From the NCBI GenBank assembly GCA_021307315.1, contig JAJSPD010000042.1, positions 62,001 to 126,000 of the forward strand: a stretch of DNA of 64,000 nt, in the 5' to 3' direction. Shown piece after piece: positions 1 to 11,200 of this stretch. The notes under the pieces were generated by a model that worked only from the letters and a program-made list of their open reading frames with translations, was not told the origin of the DNA and searched no databases. The position numbers and the translations under genes are program-made. This DNA comes from Bisporella sp. PMI_857 (Eukaryota > Ascomycota > Leotiomycetes > Helotiales > Helotiaceae). Numbering within the stretch: position 1 is the stretch's first letter; each line of letters starts with the position of its first letter.

Positions 1-179
1 GTCTAATAGTAATTTCTCTTTAACTTTAAACGAGTAAACGGCAATTAACTAAGATGCTTATTTTAGTATTACTATGTAAGTTACTTTATTATATTACTAT
101 TACTTTTATTAATAATATTTACTAACTATTTTAATAGTTATTTTATAAATAAGAATTTCGAGCTTAAGTTTTATTTATT

Positions 180-1745
180 AGCTATAAAAAACTTAAAAAA
201 AAAGCATTCTGGCTTATATTTAAATCAAGTTTTATTAAAGACTTTAAAAAAATATAATATTAAGTTTAATATATCTAAGTAAATTGTATTCAATTTTAAA
301 TACTTATATTAAAACTTTTGACTAATAATTTACAGTATAACAAAAGATAACGCTAGCTTTAACGATACTTTAATAAGCGCTTTTCGAAAGCATTATTTAT
401 TCGAAAGTATTAAGTTTACCAGAAATATACTGTGTTTTGCACACGTATTAAACTTAGTAGTGCAAAATATACTAAAAACGCTTATTAAAGAAGCTTATAA
501 CGAACTCGATAATCAAAATATTTTTGCAATAAAAAATAACAAAGAAATAAACGAAGCAGATTTAATTAGTAAGTTTTTATTATTTAATTTATTATATATT
601 AAAGCTAATATTATTAATAGATAACTTTGCAAACTTATAGAAAAAAATTCGAAAAATAATAATCGGAATTAAATATTCTCAAGAAAATATGCGATTATTA
701 AATAAGCAAATCGAAGCTTTAGATATTCCAAATTTTAAAATACCGCAATTAAGTTAGTAACTCTTTATTTTATAAGTTATATTATAAATACTAATTAAAA
801 TTAAATCAAAAAACTCGATGGTTTTCTACTTATAATATACTTAAAGAATTCCTTAACTTTTGGCCGGCTATAAAAGCAGTTATTAGTTTATCTAATTCCG
901 GCTTTTTTAAAAAATATAAAAACGCTTTTTATTAAAAATGCCGATATAACTTATTTAGAAAAATGTCTTAAGATATTTTTTATATTTGTTAAAGCTACTA
1001 CGAAATTACAAGCTGAAAAATACCCGACTATATATTATTTAATTCTCGAGTTATATAGTATTTATAATCGATTAAATACTATAAAATCTGAATTAGACGT
1101 AAGTAATCTTATTCTATTATTAATAATATATTAATATTAATTAGGACGCAAACTTTACCGATGCAATTAACAAAAGTATTATAAAGCTTCGGAAATACTT
1201 TCCGAAATCAAAAATATCAGAAAATAATAAAGCTTTATATATTTTTTACTTCTAGACCCTAGAATTAAAAAAGAAAAGCTAGAAACTATCGGCTTTAGTC
1301 GAGCTTAAGCTATAAATATATTTAATAAATTAAAGGAAATATATCAAAAGTAAGTTATATTAATATTTATATTTAACTAAATCTACTAACTTCTAAAAGT
1401 TATAAGCGAGATTATTTAGCTACGCAACTACTTATACTTTAAGCCGAAGCTTTAAATATATATAACGTTAGCGATAACGAAAATAATATATATATTGAAA
1501 ACGACGATAAAAAATTAAATGAATTAATTCTTTATTTTCAAGAAAAACGGGCTAATCGAATAGTAAGTTTTTTTTTTTTGGTTTTTTTAATATATATTAA
1601 TATGTTTACTAATATTTTCTTTAAGTAAAGCCTTTAACTTTTTGGTTTAATAATAAAGATAAATATCCAGTATTATTTTTATTAGCTCGAAACTTTTTAC
1701 AGATTCCAGCTACTTCGGCCTTTCAGAACGATTTTTTAGCCAAAG
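180..1745 (+). mobile_element. Degenerate hAT-family DNA transposon (RIP-like decay)
   Basis: Collapsed transposase of a hAT element, readable only as short islands in several frames. In order on the + strand: about 340-510 reads DNASFNDTLISAFRKHY then CFAHVLNLVVQ, the conserved fungal hAT core; about 985-1080 reads KLQAEKYPTIYYLILELY; about 1250-1300 reads LLDPRIKKEKLE; about 1625-1740 reads YPVLFLLARNFLQIPATSA, the hATC dimerisation block. Stops and frameshifts separate the islands, so no functional protein is possible. The DNA is extremely AT-rich, unlike the sequence after ~2160, which fits repeat-induced C-to-T mutation. Neither terminal inverted repeats nor target duplications could be placed, so the ends are approximate. 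Family assignment is firm; exact subfamily unknown. Confidence 0.8.
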
Positions 1746-2029
1746 AGCTAGAATTATTAATAAAGATCGAAATAGGCTAAATAAGAATACTGTCGAGTAT
1801 ATTATAGCCTTAAAAAGCTGAAGTTTTATAATAATCAAGAAAAAGAAAAAAAAAGAAGAAACAGTAGAAAAAATACTTTTGAAATTGTTAATTAATTGCT
1901 TTATTAGTAATTAGCTAGTTTATTATTAATTGGTTACTTTTCTTTACTAATTAAATGCTTTATATAAAAAATTTTATATTTATATTTTTTTACTAAAATC
2001 TTCTAGAAACAACTAAAAATAAGTATTAA

Positions 2030-2165
2030 ATAAGTTTTGAGTAGGTTTTGAGTAGGCTTTGAGTCTACTCAACTCAACTCAACTCAACTTAATTTATATC
2101 CTACTCAACTCAACTCAAAGCTACTCAGAGTATACTCAGAGTATATTTGAATAGGTTGAGTAATT
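2030..2165. repeat. ACTCA/TGAGT short tandem and inverted repeats
   Basis: A run of pentamer units in both orientations: TTGAGTAGG-type units around 2037-2065, then ACTCA units repeated about four times near 2068-2090 and again near 2103-2120, then AGAGTATACTC units. Opposite orientations sit close together, so the stretch could fold into hairpins. It lies exactly between the AT-rich transposon remnant and normal-composition DNA and may be the subterminal repeats of that element (inference). Confidence 0.6.
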
Positions 2166-2707
2166 TTTATCACGCTGGGTTAGGAGTTACGGCCTATATG
2201 TCCGATGACCTACGGATAGAAGACCACGCTGAGTTGTGGAAGTCCGGGAAGAAGTAGGTGTATCACATACAACTGAAGATCCGAATAACAAGTATAGAAA
2301 TACTATTTAAATTGAACACGAAGCTTCTACTATGTTAAAATTGCTTTGCTTATATAGGGCCCTGTAGACCACAGGATCCTGGATCCTTAATCCCTCAAAG
2401 GATCTGCGATTCATTATGTGATCTCGTTGCTATATACTGTGGCCGAACAACCGGATTACGTAAAACTTCATATAGCGATAGCGTGAGGTTCTAGGAACTT
2501 ACCACGCTTCGGAGCCTTTAGAACCTTCTAAAGCATTCTTCCCTGGGTCTATGCCGTTCCGGAACCCCAGGTTGCCACAGGAATCATGGTCGCAACATTA
2601 GGTTAGGCTATTTGCACTAATCTGATCTAATATTTTAAACTTATTCCAAGTTGCAAGAACAGGCTAGTGCGTATCGGTCAAAATGTCCCGCAGCAAGCTT
2701 TCACTCT
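2166..2707. other. Gene-free stretch, possible LTR-like remnant
   Basis: Base composition turns normal here and no open frame of note is present. The patchwork (GGATCCTGGATCC near 2378, a TATATAGGGCCC near 2350) recalls a decayed solo LTR, but no matching second copy or TG...CA ends could be fixed. Nothing is claimed beyond non-coding DNA next to a dead transposon. Confidence 0.3.
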
Positions 2708-3784
2708 TTATTCCACCTCTTCAATTGAAAATTTATCAAAATTCAAAGGACGCTCGCCACGCCGTGAACGCCAATAATTCGTAGACTTGAAAAGTTCTAA
2801 ACATCCTCTAATTGTCCAACCCCAACGTTCCAGAAACTCTTTCGTGACTTCCCATCCCGCCGCATCCCAAGGCTCACCCCAAATGATCATACCGTTCCTC
2901 ACCACTGGAGAATTAAAATATCCAACAAGATCAGCACATAACTCTAAATCATCATACGTCTCCCCTGCACGTAAGAGGTTATCTCGCATCCTTGGTATCG
3001 GCAGCAGATCGATCCAAGGGTGGTGTGCTATTTCGCACTGGAGCTTGGTTGGTCGGAGAGTTGCCGGTAATGCGACTAAGTTAGTTTGGCACCATTGGGG
3101 ATTTGCGAAAGGGGATAGAGCCGTGTCCTCCATGCGGCTTTCAGCCGGGAATCCAAGGGTTATGGAATTAGCGATCAAAGCTCGAAAGATATTGAACTTG
3201 ACTAGTATTAGGAGTTGATCTGCCTTCGGAGAGCCACCTCTCTGGTTTTGCTTGACCCATTTTTCAAATTGAGCGATTATCGTTTGTGAGGAGGTCAAAG
3301 CAGCTTTACATAGAGTGGCTGTGCGCGCAAGTTCGGAGCGGTTGAGCTCCGAATCTCCCGCTGCAGTCTGAAATGCATTCCATAAATCGAGTTCCGGTGA
3401 ACTAGAGGTTGAATCTGGTTTAGCTCTACTATTTGCTGGTCTGATATCGACATAGAAGGTTCTGCCCTTGGAACTGCGTTTCATTCCTGGATATGATTCA
3501 GGACATGGTAGTGATGCATTCTCTTTCCGTTTTCCTGACAATCATAACAGCTCCAAATCAGTGGCAATTCCTTGTGAAGCTGTAGTCAGAACCATGGCGT
3601 ATGTGGAATACTCACTGTAGGATCTCTGATTTAATCGATTCTGGCGTTTCCTCCGCTCAGCAGGGCTGGATAAGCCTGTCCAGTCATCATCTGGGAAGAG
3701 CGTCGCAGCCTGCTGCGGCATCCGCCCTAGCCTTATGGGAATGACGTCAGTTTCCGCTTCAGCTGTAGCCGCTGCGAGTGCCAT
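2708..3784 (-). CDS. bZIP-type transcription factor with DUF3425 domain
   Basis: Putative nuclear DNA-binding regulator, 331 aa. Exons (minus strand) 3784-3616 and 3534-2708; the 81 nt intron has a GTGAGT donor and TCAG acceptor and joins in phase 1. The join completes a bZIP basic region at about residues 42-62 (ERRKRQNRLNQRSYRKRK), including the usual N-x7-R spacing (N..SYR). No convincing leucine heptad follows, as is common in this family. The C-terminal half is a DUF3425 domain: LILVKFNIFRALIAN, then HHPWIDLLPIPRMRDNLL, then WGEPWDAAGWEVTKEF and a WGW. Start chosen as the only ATG before the basic region. Neighbours give no target clue; it sits alone beside a transposon remnant. Whether it dimerises without a zipper is unknown. 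Confidence 0.85.
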
Positions 3785-6700
3785 CGCATGTATCGAGCAT
3801 TCAAGCCTTTCCTAAAGGTTCCATCTAGGCCCGCAAGCTGATGAAACTTCGTTTCTCTGCTCTGTAAGTTGATGCACATGCGGACGTCCTCAAATGCTCG
3901 GATGGTGTGGTGGTATTTTTAAGCTTCCGCTTTGTGTTGCGCTAATGCACATTGCTTACCCGAGTGCGAAGGGCTCGCCAGTCACCAGTTTCAGTGTAGT
4001 CTTTTAAGCGTGGCGCGTTTGGAGCTATTTAAAAATTGGTTAAATCAAAACAAAGATGTGTATGTGCGTTTACAGGTTCTTGTTGACAGTGGGGGTGATT
4101 AATAGAGTGGTCGCAACAACGCATAGTGCGCATAGTTCTCTTTAAATTGGGCTTCGCCGTAACATGAATCAAGAATTGTTTAATATTTACTATGTGTACA
4201 ATCCCATCAGAGGTCCACATTAATTGAGAGAATAGTACTTAGTCGTACAATACTATGTGTTATTTATTAATGGCCAGTTGGCTTTAGGAATGGTATCTAG
4301 CTCACCCTTGCAAAACAGCCGCACTTAATGAAAGAAATACAGGTGGATCAAGGATGAGTGCTAACAAAGTTATTCGGAATCCAACATCGAGTGGCTTGAT
4401 GCTTTTAAAGTATTCGATTTATGCCGTCGTAAGCTTGATCGACAGTGCCTGGATATTGTCTTGGAGATATTCCACTTTTCTTTTTCTTATAAGTAAAAAT
4501 ACATTCATTATTTTGGATATGCGTACGCAAACGTGACAGTTGTAGCTAACTCGATGTCGTGCTCAACGACGACTTTGAAGAGTGCTTAGCTAACTTCCGC
4601 CTCATCATTTGTTTACTCGTCTTTTAGGAGCCTATGGAGTTTTTTGCTCGTGATTTTATTTTAGCTCTTGAACTTCCCTTTACATAAAATGCCCCAGGAG
4701 CAAGAGATATTCCAAAGCTCCTTGTTATGAAAATGACCTCGTGCTCGAAATCACGCATGAGGAGGGTTCAGCGACTCCGGTAGGCGCTATAGTTTTTTTA
4801 GTTTTTTTCGTGAAATTTGCAGGATTGAAAACTGGAGATACCGAGATACGTGATTTTTCTTTGCTGGACAAGGATGTGGAGTCTGTCTATGAGCTCTTCA
4901 ATAGATATGATGTGACTTTACCAATAGACTGAGAAAATGCCAACGAAATCTGTCTGCAACTTTAACTAGCCTCACACGCTCATAAACATACTTCTTTTAT
5001 GACTGCTACATGTACTGGGTTTTTTTCCTAGTCTAATCCTCAAGTATCGATATTCGGTAGTGTATTTGGTTGCAATGAAGACATTGGAAAGTCCATATGA
5101 TTGGAATTTTTCTATGCTTTCCATGAAACGGGACTATAAGTTTCTGATGGACATAGCTCCAAGCTGGAGAGGGGAGACTCGAATACCAGCAGTAGAGGAA
5201 AAGATACGGAGTTATCTAAGCTCAGTAGCCGGCTCTGGGGCTGGTGTCATAGCATCTGCCATTATCGTAAAATTGATTTTTCGTTAAAAAAGAGTAGTAC
5301 GATATATTAGGGTGACAGTTCGTTTGGGCTACACGTTTAATATATTGTTGAAGAGGAGGGGGGAGGTAATGATGCGTTTGAAGAGGTTTGTGTGAGTTTA
5401 TCCAACGGATTCCAACCTTGTATATTCTGAGAAACACATTCTTTTTTTTCACGGCCGGCACGCCTGGAATCGATATGAGCCAGGTTTAGAATTTCCTTTT
5501 CTCAAATAGAGTAGCGAAGACGTTGTAGATCGCGAACACTTGTTGCGTGGTAATAACGGCCGACATCTTTACCAATATTCGACACTTAAAAAGGTGCAAA
5601 TTAAGGTTTGCAGTCTTGAATGATAGCATGCTCCATAGGGCAAGGGTTGTGTGAAGACGCATGGTTATTCTTAGTCGTAGTTTCACTTTCCAAGTCACCC
5701 AATCTAAAATTCAGGGAACCTCTGGTTATGCACCCTACTTATAGCCAGCTGACCAATCAGAAGTCATAACAACATTATAGAACTTAATTTTTCAAGGTCA
5801 ACTCCCATGAGACAGTATAAGTTCCCGACATTCATATAGTGCCGCTCGAGACACTCCAGCGTGAAGCAGATATGTGAGTTGTAGTCGCTATTAGCAAGGT
5901 GAGCAAGATGAGCAAGCAATTCGAGCTACCCAGTTGGGCTTCCTCCTCATGCTCATGATCGTGGCGAGGGAGGACAAACCGTGGAAGTTTTCTTTGGATT
6001 GGGCGGCACTGGAGGGCACTGTTGTTTCATTGGATGGTCTTTGACAGTAGAGGAACGTTATGTGTTGATAGATATCTTTGATCACGCTACGGAAGATGGC
6101 GCTTAGTACTACCGAATGGCACATTCGAAGGTGAATCTACCCTTATGATATTATAATAGCAATCATACTTTCTCACCCGATGCCAAATTAGTGTCCTACG
6201 TCCCTATAGTAATTACACTTTTCAGAGAACGGTGCTTTTGCGCCTCGAAATATTACTCCTTTGCCGAAAAACGGTGTTGCCTCTTACCCACCTTTCCAAA
6301 AATGAATTTTCAAACGTTTACCTTCCCGAAATAACCAGTAAAGCATAATTACATATTTATCTTTCACCGAAAGGATATTCCTTATTTATGCTTCTCACTG
6401 AAGTGACACGTATTCGAAATTCACGGCAGGCATGTCAGATGCATATGCAACACAGATGGCACGCCTTTGCTCAATATTTTGAAGGTGTGTTTTGAACTCG
6501 TAAACAGAAACTTTTCAAACATTGTTTCAATTCACAGATTTTACAAAATTCAGGTAAATTAATGCCAAGATATCAATAGGTACCCAAGCGCTTAGGTCTG
6601 TTGCACATTATAACTGTTCGGGAAGGAGATCATGCAAAAATGGTTGGTTTGGTTGTATTGTAATGAATTGAATTTAGAGAGAGAGAGAATGACATGTTAA

Positions 6701-7432
6701 TACAGGGATATGGTCTGTCAGACGGAACACCAATAGGTGACATTATCACAGAATAGGTTGTAGAATAAGGCATAAAAATCCGATTCCAGAGCTAGTAGAA
6801 TTAACTATTTCGAGTGATTAAAAATAGCAGTTCTGACGCCAAGAGCCGACGAAGCCAAATCTGGCCAATAGGCTTTGTCAGAAATAGGGTTTATTAGGCA
6901 AGAGGAGTCAGTTAGAGGATCTGTGAGGGTATCACGGTGATGGAAATACAGGCTTGTATGAGCGTTGCAGATGATGATATTATCTACAGTTCTGAGCTGT
7001 AAATGAGGGGAAATGATTTCTAGCTCCTTGGCCTACTTACGTAAGCCAATTCCTGACAGGCTTGGCCGGTTCGCATGGTCCCGTGATAATAACTTACCCC
7101 TGCTTGCCCCCTGAGTGGAACGACAACTACCCGTATTATGCAGGCTGTATATGTAGTAGCATTTTGGATTGTAATGACGCGCTTGAATTAAGTTTTGAAT
7201 AAACGATCTGGATAAAACGGAAGAAAGGGGTATTTCTGGACGGGTAGAAATAGTCACAATCAGCTCATAAATGCAATAGACATTAAAGAATGCATGAAAA
7301 TAGCAGCCTCACATAGATTTGCATCGTTATAGTGGCCTATAATTTCAGACAGGAATTTTATTAATGGCAACAGTAACTAAATATCTCCTTCCCCACTGTA
7401 TGCAAATAATCATGTCACCTTCTTGCCTCATT
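3785..7432. other. Intergenic, no supported gene
   Basis: About 3.6 kb without a gene I can support. Only short open frames without codon structure or family motifs occur. Two of them, near 4741-4932 and 5060-5287, give protein-like text (RDFSLLDKDVESVYELFNR; a hydrophobic tail ending KLIFR) and might be remnants of one decayed gene, but I recognise no family and no splice pair links them convincingly. Confidence 0.5.
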
Positions 7433-7965
7433 TTAGCATCCCGAAATCGTTTTCGGCAAATATGGCTCCTCAAGGCACGCACATTCCTCCTCAGTCAGTA
7501 AAACCTTGACTCCTTTAACAGCTTGATCGATCCGTTCCTTGCTGTTCAGACCACAGATAGGCGTCATTTCCCCCTCTCGCAAAGACCCACCCCATAGCAG
7601 CCTGTGCCATGCTAAGACTCCTTTTTTTTAAAAAAAAAAAAATCAGAAAATCAAAAAAATCTCCTGCACACGCGAAACTATTTCCTTATCAGCAATCTCC
7701 TCTCAACCACGGAATAATGCCTTCAAGAACACATCCGACTTCTCACCGTTACCCGAGCGATCCTGCTAAGAATGTATAAGGACACCAGCAGCGAGTGGTG
7801 ACAAAGGAAAGAGCCCAACGCCGGTGGGCTTGCAGTATGGGTTCAATTCGCGCTCCTCATCACGATATAGAAGGTTGTAAAAGCCCTGCATAGAGATGAA
7901 TTTATGCCAGCCATGTTTCCCTGTGATAGTTTGGACCATTCGAAATTCCCAGGCTGTCATAATGC

Positions 7966-8258
7966 ATAAATCAGTATCTAGAATTGTATAACAGATTATT
8001 ACAATCTTATGGAGGAAGCTGTTCAAATAGAGGGAAAGAGTCACGTTGGCCTTCAGAGGGTACAGGGTAAACGAGTCAATTGCTGAAGGTTATAGAACCT
8101 AAACTACAGGAGATAATCCCTCTACTTATAGAGGTACGATACTCACATGTCATCACACTGTTGCCTACCGTTGCCTACTGTTGCCTACCGGTGCCTACCG
8201 GTGCCTACAATAGACTAGGTATGATCCTTAGACCTAGCCTGTTCAACAGAAGCGCCGA
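7966..8258. mobile_element. Insertion of unknown type inside the reductase pseudogene
   Basis: This ~290 bp splits two parts of the aldo/keto reductase frame that are normally adjacent. It contains a 10-bp tandem array (see 8159-8209) and two short palindromes, CCTCTA-4 nt-TAGAGG near 8127 and CTAGGT...ACCTAG near 8215-8237. No clear terminal inverted repeats or target duplication were found, so it may be a decayed non-autonomous element or simply a divergent stretch with an old intron. Ends approximate. Confidence 0.4.
8159..8209 (+). repeat. 10-bp tandem repeat, five units
   Basis: Five near-identical copies of a decamer, GTTGCCTACC with variants GTTGCCTACT and GGTGCCTACC, in direct array. 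Differences are single bases, so the array is recent relative to the surrounding pseudogene decay. Confidence 0.9.
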
Positions 8259-11200
8259 GATATCTCGCCTTTCCACTCTCAACGATATCATTGAGCGCCT
8301 TCATAATCTCCTCCATCGGCGACTCACGATCTAAGCGATGAATCTCAAGGACATCAATATAAGTACCTAGCCTCATAATACTTACATCAACAGCATCAAA
8401 ATAATGCTTTGCCGATAACCCAACCGATTAACTTGTAGGCCATCGTTGCTTTGTTGTCCTACCGGATCCAGGGGTCCTCGCTTCTCATCGACTCGAATAA
8501 AATATTTTAAACATGATGACGATAGATGAGCACTTGATGTTGTATATTTTTAAGAAAACGTCAACAAATTTCTTCGGATCGACCGTTCGAGTAGGCGTAC
8601 GCAACATCGAAGGTGTTAATGCACGGTCGTAGGCATGCTTCATGATTGGGAGAGATTCTTCAAGGGGTAGGACCCATGGCTGCCAACTGGGATTGCCGTA
8701 AGTCATGCATCCTAGAACTATTTTGGAAACTTTTAGGCCGGAGTTTCCGACCCTGTGTTGGAATCAATAATTAGTAGGAAGTTTTTGATAAAGAGGTGAA
8801 GTGTTGCGGGAAATGCCATCACTGCACCACGTAACCAAAAGTGAATCCACTGATGGCCAACATGCTACAATGATACATATATACCCTTAATTCTCCGTGA
8901 CATGAAGGTAAAGAGATACGGTGGCAAAGCAACGTTCTGTTTTATGTTATTTCGTGTCGTACCTTACGTATCCCATTTGGCTAGTAAGGCTGGTCACTTT
9001 GTGGATTTTGGCGGGTTGAATCGCAGAGGAGGTACTGTTGGTTTGGGGAAGAATTTTGTGGGAAGTGTGGATGATGAGAACGCATGTCGATCTAGAAGGA
9101 GGTGTTTCTCCTGAGAGGTAGATGCGAAATATATACGCCTAGTGCTCTGCAGAAAACTGTGATCAACAAGGCCTGGTTTTCCATGTTCAATAACGCCAAA
9201 TTAATTATGGCTGGCCTATTGAACATCCATATGATGTTGCCCCAAGCATGTAGAGTCATGCAAGCTGCTTACACACCCTGCCATACCGTAAAATCCTTAG
9301 TCCCGGTAAAACTTCTATAACTTCTTGCGCCGAGAGATTAGTGTGCCGTCGTTGCCGATAGCCAATCTAAAAAATAATAAAAATAAAAAAAAACATTGAC
9401 CAATTCTTTTGGCAGGCTAGTAAGTTAAGCCCAGCTGAGTCTGGATAATCTTGGAGATAGCAGCCACGTTGAGACTTTAGAGCAGACTCTTGAGCTAGAC
9501 GATGACGACTAAGATCGTAAATTAGCAAGTCCATTGTGGTCGAATCCTTTGACCAGGCTGAATAATATCTCTCCCACATGGATGTAGCACCGTAAGTTTT
9601 CTTATTTCTTGCCACCTTGCACTAAATATGCTAAAATGCGTGATCTGTAACTATACAAATCGGCCAGAAGTGCAATAATTAAAAAGTAAAATATCAAGGT
9701 AGAAGTATCTCCAGCCGAGAAGCACAATTAAGAGCGAGGGAGTAGGAGTTTTGAAAGGAGGTGATCATTTAATCATTTAGGAGAACCTGCAGTGGCAGCT
9801 TGTCGCAACCATTTTGGTTGTTGCCAACCCCAAACGCTTAACATTGTGGGACTTTCCTTTAGAACAGTAGCAATTAGAGGCTTGTAGTGTCAACCCCCTT
9901 AACCTCACCAACCGTCATTTCCGTTGAATTGTCACTCCTAAGGTCGCTTTGCAGTTTTTTGGGTGGTTTAAAGGTCAAACGGGCCAGGAGATTTTTTTAG
10001 GGCTACTTACTTTGTGCCTCTCTCTCCAGAGCGCAGTACCAAGTCCTAACATAATGAGAATAGTAATGCACATCCAGGATGACTTCCGGTATGCAAAGAA
10101 TTTGATATTTAATCAGCATAAGAAAGCGAACAAACCAAACCTAAGCATGAGGGAGTTTGCTGTTTTCATTACCGATCCATACTGACACCTAACATGTTAA
10201 GCAGTCGAGGCATGCCCAGGCTCTATCTATTGCTCTATTAAACAAATGTCTAGCCTTTGTAAGCAGTCTTAATAGTCGCTTTTCTCTCTGATGCATCGTG
10301 TAGTATAAAATTATCTTGTATTTATTTAGATTTCTGAACATCACTGTTTTATATTAAATGCCTAGCAGCGAGACTTTTGATTTCAAAAGACAGGATAGTG
10401 CAACCGCCGGAATGCGTGTCTACTTCCTTCAACACTATCCCTTCAACGACTTCTTTCTTAGCACTTCTTTTACACTTCCTTCAGATCCGTGTACTTGGGT
10501 GAGAGCAAGTGATCTATCTGCAATGGTATATTTTGTGGCGTCCGTGGGTTCCTACCTTCTGGCTCATATCCCGTCGACAACCTTTGAAGTCATGCCCAGT
10601 ACGCCAAAGCAACGCTCATTAGCCTAATGACGAGATTCTGGCTTTTTGATGCTAGTGGCGAAGTACAATCTTGAGACTCTAGCGACGATTACTAAAACTT
10701 ACATATGACCCTTGGGAAGGGCAGGCATGCGCGGAGTATATGGCTGATTATTTCGCGTCTAGGCGTCTAGGCCAAACATCTACTCTGAAATTAGAAAAAC
10801 CTGTAAATAAGCATGATTGATTGTTGTTCTGCTCTATTTTATTCCTCAGCTACTACTAAGATCTGATTTCTGCAATCATCTCTTTATTATCGGAGATTCC
10901 ATCAGCTGATCCCAATTAAGCATCGGAGAGCATGCTGCTTTGGTACCAATACCTCATCAGAACTCATCCCCGGCGAGATTGGAGGCGAATGCCTTGTTTC
11001 AGCTACCAAGAGAATATGCCTCCTTCAAATCATCTTCCAGTAGATCATCCGGGTGGACTATAGCACAGCCCATCATCCCATTATTGTAGACCGGTAATTA
11101 GAGTGACAGGTACACCTCCTTAGATAGGCCGAATTCCAGGGTAACTTAGATCACGCATTAGAAACAAACAAGGTGCTAACCAATGATTCGCAGTATTCAT

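Larger units (their letters stand above)
7433..8753 (-). pseudogene. Aldo/keto reductase pseudogene with insertion
   Basis: Remains of an NAD(P)H-dependent aldo/keto reductase (yeast AAD/YakC-like branch). Reading the minus strand from 8753: VGNSGLKVSKIVLGCMTYG, WQPWVL, EESLPIMKHAYD, then (8340-8262) DVLEIHRLDRESPMEEIM and ALNDIVESGKARYLGAS, then (7960-7800) GKHGWHKFISMQ, NLLYRDEERELNPYC, GVGLFPLSPLAAGVL, and (7600-7433) CGLNSKERIDQAVKGVK, EEPYLPK and a stop. The order is that of the family, but frame changes several times. The region after MKHAYD, where the catalytic Asp/Tyr lie, is scrambled. About 290 bp of unrelated DNA interrupts it between ARYLGAS and AWEFRMVQ, and an A/T tract lies at 7619-7652. 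Not functional. Intron remnants could account for some but not all breaks. Confidence 0.85.

Noticed and set aside
2166..2707. Solo LTR next to the hAT remnant
   Set aside because: No TG/CA ends, target duplication or second copy in the window; left only as a low-confidence remark.
4741..5287. Two short frames with protein-like text
   Set aside because: First begins at GTG and neither matches a family; no convincing intron links them.
9367..9615. 82-codon minus frame (MARNKKTYGATSMWERYYSAW)
   Set aside because: Reads protein-like at first but ends in a translated A/T tract and has no known relatives that I can recall.
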